Assembly (NCBI GenBank): GCA_965221595.1 | Contig: OZ244900.1 | Span: 1,860,001-1,924,000 of the forward strand | Length of the DNA stretch: 64,000 bases | Direction: 5' to 3' | Origin: JAAXGX01 sp965221595 | GTDB taxonomy: Bacteria > Acidobacteriota > Vicinamibacteria > Vicinamibacterales > UBA8438 | Part shown: positions 57,672-64,000 of the stretch, piece after piece | How the letters are laid out: each line of letters starts with the position of its first letter | Numbering within the stretch: the first letter of the stretch is position 1 | Program-made: the position numbers and the translations under genes | Notes under the pieces: generated by a model | The model's input: only the letters and a program-made list of their open reading frames with translations | Database searches by the model: none | What the model was told of the DNA's origin: nothing

Positions 57672-58184
57672 CTACTCGTAGTAGCGCCTGTACATCCCGT
57701 GCCGGAACAGCAGGCCGCCCAGCGGGCCGAGCCAGGCCAGCACGTGGTGCATGTAGCCCAGGTCGGTCAGCTCGATCAGGTTGCCGTCCGGATCCCGGAC
57801 GAAGAACAGGGTGTGGCCGCGGGGCGAACGTTCGGGGGGGCAGACGCATTCCACACCCCTGGCAACGAGGTGGTCGTACCAGTGCTGCGTGTTGCGCACG
57901 TTGAAGCAAATGTGGGTCAGGCCGACCCGGTTCCAGGGTACGTCGATCGGTGCCTGGCGCGGCTCGAACCCGAAGATCTCGATGACCGCGCCGCCCGGGA
58001 CGCGAATCCACCCGATCTTGCACGACGGCGCCTCGGCGTCGACGCCGAAGAAGCCGCGCACCCGCTCGACGGGCGCGTCCGAGACACCCACCAGCGGGCA
58101 GCCGAAGACCTCCCAGTAGAACTTCACGGCTGCATTGAAATCGGACACGGTGATGCCGGTGTGGCTGAACGAACGGACCTTCAC
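57672..58184 (-). CDS. VOC-superfamily (glyoxalase/dioxygenase-like) protein
   Basis: A 170-residue cytosolic metalloprotein with two beta-alpha-beta-beta-beta modules. The first begins VRSFSHTGITVSDFNAAVKFYWEVFG and the second GLTHICFNVRNTQHWYDHLV. The metal ligands would be the His in SHTGI, Glu in AVIEIFGF, His in LTHICF and Glu in NLIELTDL, all present. VOC enzymes include glyoxalases, epimerases and extradiol dioxygenases; the precise reaction is not clear. The C-terminal WLGPLGGLLFRHGMYRRYYE tail is unusual. The GTG start overlaps the GMC stop by four bases, making it the third gene of a Gfo/Idh-GMC-VOC operon. Confidence 0.85.
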   Translation of the reverse strand: MKVRSFSHTGITVSDFNAAVKFYWEVFGCPLVGVSDAPVERVRGFFGVDAEAPSCKIGWIRVPGGAVIEIFGFEPRQAPIDVPWNRVGLTHICFNVRNTQHWYDHLVARGVECVCPPERSPRGHTLFFVRDPDGNLIELTDLGYMHHVLAWLGPLGGLLFRHGMYRRYYE

Positions 58185-59707
58185 GGGACTCTCCTCAAGT
58201 CGGTTGTGACGATGTGATCGGCGACCCGCAACGCCTGCGCAGCGATGGTCAGACCGGGATTGACGGCGGCCGACGACGGAAAGAAGGATGCGTCCACGAC
58301 GAACAGGTTCTCGATGTCGTGGGTGCGGCAGTAGGGATCGAGGACCGATTCGCGCGGATCCGTGCCGAAGCACAGCGTCCCGCACTGGTGGGTCGTGTTC
58401 TTCTGCGCGTGCGAGTGGCGCATCACGGCCCAGAAGCCCAGCCGCCGCAGGATGCGCCGCATCTCGGCGACCAGCCGGCGGTGGGCGGCGCGGTTGTTGG
58501 GCTGGTAGCGCAGGCGGATGCGGCCGTCCGCCTCGACGGTGACGCGGTTGTCGCGCCGCGGGAGGTCCTCGGTCAGCGCCAGCCAGTCCATGCCGCGAGC
58601 CACCCAGGCGTCGTAGGCCCAGAGCGGTATCCAGGGCACGACCGTCTGCGCCATGACACCGTGGGTGCGTCCCTGCGACTGGATCTGCCCGAGCGGATAC
58701 TCGGTATCCGGGCCGCGCAGGTAGAAGTCGTTGATGGCGACCGTCTTCTGGAACACCGCCCGGTTCCGCCGCAGCGGATGAAAGCCCTGCATCATGGTCG
58801 CCAGGTGCGCCATGTAGCGTGCGCCCACCAGACCGGACGAGTTGGCCAGCCCCGCGGGATGCCTGTCGCAGGCTGAGCGTAGCAGCAGAGCGGCTGAGTT
58901 GACCGCGCCGCACGCCACCGCCACCAGCGGCGCCCGCGCGCGGACGATCTCGCCGCCGCGCTCGATCTCGACCGCCGCGACCCGCCGTCCGGTAGGGTCC
59001 GTCAGCAGCCGGCGTGCCCGCGCAGCGGTCCACAGGGTCACGTTGTCGCGCGCCAGCAGCGGGCGGACACAGCAGCTTTCCGCCTCACTCTTGGCATGGC
59101 GCCGGCACGGGAACGAGTTGCATGTGTCGCACAGGATGCAGCCACCCGGGGCGCCCGGGGCCAGCAGTCCGAGGGGTAGCGGCGACGGATGGAGGCCCTG
59201 CTGCCGGAGCTGCTCGACCACCTCCGCCATCTCGTCGGCGTGCGGGATCGGCGGGTGGGGGAAGGGGCCGCGCGGCGGCTCGGTGGGATCGTGGCCTCGC
59301 GCACCGTGCACCTCGTACAGCCGCTCCGCGCGGTCGTAGTACGGCGCGAGCGTCTCGTAGTCGATCGGCCACGCGGGCGAGAGCCCGTCGGCGTGTTCGG
59401 TCGCTTCGAAGTCCGCCTGCCGCAGGCGGTACAGCACGCTGCCCCAGAACTTCGTGTTGCCGCCCACGCAATAGTGCATGTACGGGCGGAACTCCCGGCC
59501 GGCGGCATCCAGCCAGCGCTCCGTCGTGCGGTAGCGCAGGTCCTTCCACACCGCGGCGGGGTCCCAGTTCTGCGGCTCGCGGGGCACGAAACCGCCTCGC
59601 TCGACGAGCAGGATGTGCGCCCCCGTCGGCGCCAGAGCCCGTGCCAGCGTGCCGCCGCCGGCACCGGAACCGATGACGATGACGTCGCAGGTGTAGTCGC
59701 CAGGCAC
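58181..59707 (-). CDS. GMC-family FAD-dependent oxidoreductase
   Basis: A 508-residue flavoprotein that oxidises alcohol groups, typically of sugars or sterols. The FAD-binding start is DVIVIGSGAGGGTLARAL. GGNTKFWGSVLYRLR is the family's second signature region. ACGAVNSAALLLRS follows, and the C-terminal block is LFVVDASFFPSSAAVNPGLTIAAQAL; the usual His-His or His-Asn catalytic pair would be Ser/Asn in this segment, so the catalytic base is unclear. The cluster CILCDTCNSFPC is unusual and resembles a metal- or iron-sulfur-binding site. No export signal is seen. It starts four bases after the Gfo/Idh stop and overlaps the VOC start. Confidence 0.85.
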   Translation of the reverse strand: MPGDYTCDVIVIGSGAGGGTLARALAPTGAHILLVERGGFVPREPQNWDPAAVWKDLRYRTTERWLDAAGREFRPYMHYCVGGNTKFWGSVLYRLRQADFEATEHADGLSPAWPIDYETLAPYYDRAERLYEVHGARGHDPTEPPRGPFPHPPIPHADEMAEVVEQLRQQGLHPSPLPLGLLAPGAPGGCILCDTCNSFPCRRHAKSEAESCCVRPLLARDNVTLWTAARARRLLTDPTGRRVAAVEIERGGEIVRARAPLVAVACGAVNSAALLLRSACDRHPAGLANSSGLVGARYMAHLATMMQGFHPLRRNRAVFQKTVAINDFYLRGPDTEYPLGQIQSQGRTHGVMAQTVVPWIPLWAYDAWVARGMDWLALTEDLPRRDNRVTVEADGRIRLRYQPNNRAAHRRLVAEMRRILRRLGFWAVMRHSHAQKNTTHQCGTLCFGTDPRESVLDPYCRTHDIENLFVVDASFFPSSAAVNPGLTIAAQALRVADHIVTTDLRRVP

Positions 59708-59711
59708 GTCG

Positions 59712-60692
59712 CTACGGGTCGGGGGAGGTTTGGATCTGGTCCATGAGGCGCTGGTCCGCCAAGGCTGTTTCCAGGTTCATCTGCGGCGACCGGCCGGTCC
59801 GGATCGCCGCCGCAAAGTCGCGGTACATCGCCCGGTAGCCGCGGATGTCGCGCACGCCTGGCCAGAGCAGGCGCGGGCGGCCGCGGCCGCGCACGAGCAC
59901 GAAGGCGCCGTTCGATTCGAAGGTGATGATGCCGCGCCGGCCGATCAGCTTCGAGAGTCGGACCCCGCGCAGCAGCGACGGTACCTCGCGCGAGTAGTAC
60001 AGCGTGCCGACAGCGCCGTTGTCGTAGGTGAAGGCGGCCAGCATGCTCTTGGCGCGTCTGTCCGGACCGCCGCGGGAGGGCCGCGGCCGGTAGCCCCGGG
60101 CCGACGCGATGACCGGCCCGAGGCTGTTGGCCAGGTGGAGCCAGTGGATACCCTCCTCGAAGAACGCGTCGCCGCCGGCCAGGCGCTCGTCGTTGCGCCA
60201 GTCGTCGGCCGTCTTGAGCCGGCGCGCGAGCGTGTTGAACTGGGCGAACACCAGCTCGCCGACGGTCTCTTCCCGCAGCAGACGCCGCAGGCAGACGGCC
60301 AACGGCTTGTAGTGGTCGTTCTCGCCGACCAGTACGGCACGCCCGGCCCGGTCGCGGGCCGCACACACCCGATGGTAGTCGTTCAGGGTGAGGTAGGCGG
60401 GCTTCTCTACCAGCACGTGCTTGCCGGCGGCGAGCGCCTGCAGCGTGAGGTCGAGGTGCCAACGCGGCGGCACGGCGACGACGACCGCCTCGACGTCCGG
60501 GTCGGCGAGAGCCGCCTCGTAGTGGCCGTAGCTGCGGAACCCGCCGTACCGCCGCCGGAACGCTTCGGCCCGGCCTGCGTCACGGCTGGCGTAGCCCGAC
60601 AGGATGTCGCTGCGACAGCGGCGCAGGTGGCGGCTGTGCACCCCGGTGATGAAGCCGCAACCCAGGTGGACGATCCGCAGCGGTGTCGACAC
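59712..60692 (-). CDS. Gfo/Idh/MocA-family oxidoreductase
   Basis: A 326-residue NAD(P)-dependent oxidoreductase acting on sugars or cyclitols. The Rossmann start is LRIVHLGCGFITGVHSRHL. The family motif EKP is in HVLVEKPAYL, and NDHYKPLA and GGDAFFEEGIHWLHLANSLG hold the catalytic His region. The usual Lys-His pair of the active site appears as EKPAY... and EGIHW. A GTG opens it. It leads the operon with the GMC and VOC genes. This pairing of Gfo/Idh and GMC enzymes is known in bacterial 3-keto-glycoside metabolism, so a sugar or glycoside substrate is a fair guess. Confidence 0.85.
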   Translation of the reverse strand: MSTPLRIVHLGCGFITGVHSRHLRRCRSDILSGYASRDAGRAEAFRRRYGGFRSYGHYEAALADPDVEAVVVAVPPRWHLDLTLQALAAGKHVLVEKPAYLTLNDYHRVCAARDRAGRAVLVGENDHYKPLAVCLRRLLREETVGELVFAQFNTLARRLKTADDWRNDERLAGGDAFFEEGIHWLHLANSLGPVIASARGYRPRPSRGGPDRRAKSMLAAFTYDNGAVGTLYYSREVPSLLRGVRLSKLIGRRGIITFESNGAFVLVRGRGRPRLLWPGVRDIRGYRAMYRDFAAAIRTGRSPQMNLETALADQRLMDQIQTSPDP

Positions 60693-60885
60693 AGGTCGAT
60701 TATCCCCGACGGCGGGCCAGGGAAGGCCGGTTGCCCGGCGCTGCCGCGACGTGCCGGGCGGCGCGGCAGCCGCCCGCCCGCAGCGCGTTGCCTCCCGCCG
60801 CCATCCGGGTGATACTAGCCGGGAACGCTGCCCGTCCGGCGGTTGGCCGGCGGCGGCTCTTGTTCGTCACGCAGGGAGGTTTCAG

Positions 60886-61896
60886 ATGCACAGCCGGTAT
60901 CTGACGGGATTGTTGGCGGTAGCGGCCGTCGTTACGTTCGCGCCGGCGCAGGCAGCCGGACAGGCGGGCGAGGCGTCGTGGACGGTGCCGCGGACGTCGT
61001 TCGGCCATCCGGATCTGCAGGGGATCTGGTCGAACAACAGCGCGACTCCCATGCAGCGGCCGGAAGTTCTGGCGGACCGCAGCGAGCTGACCGACGAGGA
61101 GCTGGCGCAACTGCAGCAGACGGTGGCCGAGTTCCGCGACAACGAACAGGCCGGCGACCTGCTCGGCGACCGCCTCTTCCAGCAGGCGCTCGGCAACTCC
61201 ACGTACCAGGACTTCGACGTCATCACCGGCAACTACAACGCGTTCTGGCTGGTGGAGCGCGAGCTCGACAACCGCACGTCACTCATCGTCGATCCGCCGA
61301 ACGGCCGTTTTCCGCCCATGACCCCGGCGGCGCAGCAACGCGCGGCGGAGCGGCAGGCCTACGTGCGCGATCATCCCTCCGACGGACCCGAGGACCGAAC
61401 CCTCGGTGACCGCTGCCTGCACTTCGGCGCGCCGCGCCTGGGCGCCGGCTACAACAGCTACTTCCACATCCTGCAGACGCCCGACCATGTGACCATTCTC
61501 CAAGAGATGGGGCATGAGGCACGCGTCATCCCGCTGGACGGCCGGCCGCACGTCGACGAGGGTCTGCGCCTGTGGAACGGCAACGCCCGCGGTCGCTGGG
61601 AGGGCGAGACGCTGGTGGTCGAGACCAGCAATTTCTCTCAGCAGGCTCGGTACCAGGGGGGCAGCGCGCATCTGCGGATGGTCGAGCGATTCACGCGGAT
61701 TGCTCCCGGCACGATCAGGCACGAGGTGACGTTGGACGATCCGACCACCTGGACCCGGCCGTGGACGGTCGTGATCTACCTGCGGCAGACGGAGGATCCG
61801 CTGTTCGAGTACGCCTGCCACGAGGGCAACTACGCGATGCCGGGCATCCTCGCCGGGGCGCGCGCGGAGGAGGCGGCAGCGACGGACTCCGAGTAG
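60886..61896 (+). CDS. PDLQG-family secreted protein, paralogue 4
   Basis: A 336-residue exported protein. A signal peptide ends near AQAAGQ. The motifs are PRTSFGHPDLQGIWSNNSATPMQRPE (Ser-Phe replaces the Ala-Trp seen in paralogues 1 and 3), SLIVDPPNGRFP, DRCLHFG, YNSYFHILQTPDHVTILQEMGHEARVIPLDGRPH, LWNGNARGRWEGETLVVETSNF (variant of WLGDSRGRWEGDTL), and FEYACHEGNYAMPGILAGARAEE. A GGGAGG site precedes the ATG. It diverges from the Gfo/Idh operon and converges with PQQ dehydrogenase 3, with a strong hairpin between. Function unknown. Confidence 0.8.
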   Translation: MHSRYLTGLLAVAAVVTFAPAQAAGQAGEASWTVPRTSFGHPDLQGIWSNNSATPMQRPEVLADRSELTDEELAQLQQTVAEFRDNEQAGDLLGDRLFQQALGNSTYQDFDVITGNYNAFWLVERELDNRTSLIVDPPNGRFPPMTPAAQQRAAERQAYVRDHPSDGPEDRTLGDRCLHFGAPRLGAGYNSYFHILQTPDHVTILQEMGHEARVIPLDGRPHVDEGLRLWNGNARGRWEGETLVVETSNFSQQARYQGGSAHLRMVERFTRIAPGTIRHEVTLDDPTTWTRPWTVVIYLRQTEDPLFEYACHEGNYAMPGILAGARAEEAAATDSE

Positions 61897-61918
61897 CCAC
61901 CGCCGCCGCGCTGAATCG

Positions 61919-61953
61919 GGAGCCGCCGGGCGACCTTCGTCGCCGGCGGCTCC
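61919..61953. terminator. Strong hairpin between convergent genes
   Basis: A 15-base-pair stem with one bulged G and a four-base loop (CTTC) sits 23 bases after PDLQG paralogue 4 and 48 bases after the stop of PQQ dehydrogenase 3 on the other strand. It could terminate both transcripts. No T-run follows on either strand. Confidence 0.5.
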
Positions 61954-62000
61954 GGTCCGTTGCCCGCCCGACCCGACCGGTGCAGGGGTTTGCCCCCGCC

Positions 62001-64000
62001 TTACGGTGCGGACGCTCGGGGGAGCGCCAGCGCTATCAGCTCCGGCGGCGCGCCGCCTACGGTCAAGGCGATGTACTGCCTGTCGTCGAGCATGTACGTC
62101 ATCGGCGCACCCAGCGCCCCGCTGGGCAGATCGACCGAGGCCAGCTCCTCGCCCGTCGCCTTGTCGTAGGCGACGAAGCGCGGGCCGCCGTTGCTGCCGC
62201 CCGCCGACAGTGCCAGCATCAGCAGCGTCCTGGTGACCAGCGGCCCGCTGCGGCCCCAGTCGCCGCCGAGCGGCGGCAGATCCAGGTCGCGCAGCATGGG
62301 ATGGTTGCGGATGCGGTCACCGTTGCCGGTGGGAACCATCCAGGCGTGGTCACCCGTATTCATGTCGATGGCCGTCAGGCGCGTGTACGGTGGTTTGAAC
62401 AGCGGCAGGCCCTGTGGCATCTGCGGCAGGTCGCGCCCACCGTTGCCGGCCAGCATGACGTCCTCGGGCGCCCCGTGCGTGAAGCGGAGGTTGCCGCCCT
62501 GACCCTCCGGGCTGTAGAAACGGACCACCGTCGAGTGATTGGTCGACGGCACGTAGAGCAGTCCCGTCTCGGGGTCGACGCCAGCCCCCGACCAGCTCGC
62601 CGCGCCGGCGCCGGGCGGCCGGAACAGCGTGCCGCGCGTCACGCCGGCCTGCGCGCGGTCGGGCGGCGTGAACAGCGGCCCGAGCCGAAACCCTTCCACC
62701 GCCTCGATCGCCAGGGCGCGAATCTCGGGCGTAAAGTCGACCAGGTCGTCGATGGTCACGCCCTGGTACTCGAATGCGGCCGGCCGGGTCGGGAACGGCT
62801 GGGTCGGCGAGGGCACCTCGCCGGGGATGTTGGTCTCGGTCGGGACGGGGCGTTCCTCGATCGGCCAGATCGGTTCGCCGCTGACGCGGTCGAACGCGTA
62901 GAGGAAGCCCTGTTTGCTGACCTGCGCGAGCGCCCTGACCGGGCGCCCGTCGACCACCACGTCGAGCAGATTCGGGGCCGCCGGGAAGTCGTAGTCCCAG
63001 AGCCCGTGGTGCACGGCCTGGAAGTGCCACACCTTGCGCCCGGTCTCGACGTCCACGCAGACGATGCTCTCGGCGAATAGGTTGTCCCCCAGCCGGTGGC
63101 CGCCGTAGTAGTCGTTGGTCGGTGTGCCGGTCGGCAGGTAGACGTAGCCCAGCTCGTCGTCGCCGCTCAGCATCGACCACACGTTGGCGTTGCCCGAGTA
63201 GCGCCACGAGTCGTTCAGCCAGGTCTCGACCCCTTCCTCGCCCTCCTGCGGCACCGTGTGGAAGTCCCACTTGTGCTCGCCGGTGCGCACGTCCCAGGCA
63301 CGGACCCAGCCCGGCACGGCCTCCTGCATGATGCGGCGGTCGGCAATCGACGAGCCGTGAATGACGACGTCGCGCACCACTACCGGCGGTGACTGGACCG
63401 AGTAGAGCATGGCATTCAGGTAGTCGCGCTCGTTGCGGTCCGCGCGCGGCAGACCGACGGTGAGATCGACCCGCCCGCCGTCTCCGAACCCGGCGCAGGG
63501 CAGGCCGGTCCGCGCCTCAGCGCAGATGAGATAGCCGTTGCCGGTACCCCAGAAGATGCGCTGCTCCGTCCCGTCGGTCCAGTAGGCCACCCCTCGTTGC
63601 CGCCAGGTGACCGTCATGGTGGTGGTGCCTTCCTCGTAGCTCTTGGGGTTGTGCACCCAGAGGGTCTCGCCCGTGCGGGCATCGATCGCGACCCCCTGTG
63701 AGAGCGCGGTGTTGAGATAGAGGACCCGGTCGACCATCAGCGGCGTTGCCTGCATGGACGAGATGCGCGGCGAGTTCCGCTGGCGGTACAGGTTCGGGTT
63801 CCGCGCTTGGAGATACTCGACGATGTTCGGCAGGCTGGACCACCACTCCCCGCCGCCGTCCGTCGTCGTGCTGACGTAGGCGTCAGCCGACTGCCAGCGC
63901 CAGGCGACCTCGAGGTCGCCGAAGTTGTCGCGGTCGATCTGCTCGAGCGGCGAGTACTTCGTGCTGCCGGCATCCGCGGCGTAACTGTGCCATTCCCCGC
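62001..64000 (-). CDS. PQQ-dependent quinoprotein dehydrogenase 3 (5' end outside window)
   Basis: At least 666 residues of a quinoprotein beta-propeller closely similar by eye to PQQ dehydrogenase 1. The first codons inside the window read GEWHSYAADAGSTKYSPLEQI, so only the signal peptide and a few residues are missing. It shares GDNLFAESIVCVDVETGRKVWHFQ, VHHGLWDYDF, QVSKQGFLYAFDRVSGEPIWPIEERPVP and a C-terminal FVAYDKATGEELASVDLP. Compared with copy 1 it has an extra 25-30 residue insert after the first blade (STTTDGGGEWWSSLPN). A soluble periplasmic oxidase of a sugar or alcohol is likely; the substrate is unknown. Confidence 0.87.
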   Translation of the reverse strand, partial: GEWHSYAADAGSTKYSPLEQIDRDNFGDLEVAWRWQSADAYVSTTTDGGGEWWSSLPNIVEYLQARNPNLYRQRNSPRISSMQATPLMVDRVLYLNTALSQGVAIDARTGETLWVHNPKSYEEGTTTMTVTWRQRGVAYWTDGTEQRIFWGTGNGYLICAEARTGLPCAGFGDGGRVDLTVGLPRADRNERDYLNAMLYSVQSPPVVVRDVVIHGSSIADRRIMQEAVPGWVRAWDVRTGEHKWDFHTVPQEGEEGVETWLNDSWRYSGNANVWSMLSGDDELGYVYLPTGTPTNDYYGGHRLGDNLFAESIVCVDVETGRKVWHFQAVHHGLWDYDFPAAPNLLDVVVDGRPVRALAQVSKQGFLYAFDRVSGEPIWPIEERPVPTETNIPGEVPSPTQPFPTRPAAFEYQGVTIDDLVDFTPEIRALAIEAVEGFRLGPLFTPPDRAQAGVTRGTLFRPPGAGAASWSGAGVDPETGLLYVPSTNHSTVVRFYSPEGQGGNLRFTHGAPEDVMLAGNGGRDLPQMPQGLPLFKPPYTRLTAIDMNTGDHAWMVPTGNGDRIRNHPMLRDLDLPPLGGDWGRSGPLVTRTLLMLALSAGGSNGGPRFVAYDKATGEELASVDLPSGALGAPMTYMLDDRQYIALTVGGAPPELIALALPRASAP

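Noticed and set aside
1..64000. CRISPR arrays, insertion sequences, rRNA, prophage or plasmid functions
   Set aside because: I saw no regularly spaced repeats, transposase or integrase genes, rRNA or phage structural genes anywhere in the window.

Overview
The window is about 70% GC, uses many GTG starts, is packed with 4-base stop/start overlaps and contains no plasmid or phage backbone. The gene set points to Acidobacteriota, probably class Vicinamibacteria: several secreted PQQ dehydrogenases, a carboxypeptidase-regulatory-domain TonB receptor, DUF1592/DUF1552 partners, many secreted amidohydrolases, and four copies of a secreted family with an N-terminal PRTxWGxPDLQG-like motif. This placement is inference from gene content; there is no rRNA to confirm it.

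Bases 1-7546 hold housekeeping genes on the plus strand: the end of a methyltransferase-like gene, SAM hydroxide adenosyltransferase, an acyl-CoA dehydrogenase, class II fructose bisphosphatase, a threonylcarbamoyl-AMP synthase-type gene, hflX, a TPR lipoprotein and a CDP-alcohol phosphatidyltransferase. Bases 7488-18765 form a surface-glycan region: UDP-glucuronate decarboxylase, a polyprenyl glycosylphosphotransferase, three glycosyltransferases, UDP-glucose dehydrogenase, UDP-glucose 4-epimerase and an MsbA-type ABC exporter, with a secreted M20 peptidase in the middle. Bases 18769-24669 are a compact yicC-gmk-coaBC-udg-priA run without the usual rpoZ. Bases 24679-28695 carry a secreted hypothetical protein, a site-2 protease, an HU/IHF protein, der, a MerR regulator and tRNA-Pro(GGG). 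A short gene relic follows the tRNA.

From 29063 to the right edge the content becomes accessory and mostly exported. First comes an operon of DUF1592, DUF1552, ankyrin and gamma-glutamyltranspeptidase genes. Then come a metal-dependent hydrolase, the first PDLQG-family gene, a TonB receptor and a hydantoinase-like enzyme in a row. After that are asparaginase, PDLQG paralogue 2, a NYN-domain protein, an HpcH/HpaI aldolase, a coiled-coil membrane protein coupled to a metallo-beta-lactamase-fold protein, two PQQ dehydrogenases, PDLQG paralogue 3, an epoxide-hydrolase-like enzyme, an amidohydrolase, a Gfo/Idh-GMC-VOC operon, PDLQG paralogue 4 and a third PQQ dehydrogenase cut by the window edge.

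Read together, the left half builds the cell and its surface polysaccharide. The right half looks like an outer-membrane and periplasmic toolkit for taking up and oxidising or hydrolysing organic matter, especially amide-bearing compounds. The least explained parts are the four-copy PDLQG family, a metallo-beta-lactamase-fold protein with a broken metal motif coupled to a 21-base-repeat coiled-coil gene, and two gene relics (after tRNA-Pro and at about 53.3-53.6 kb).
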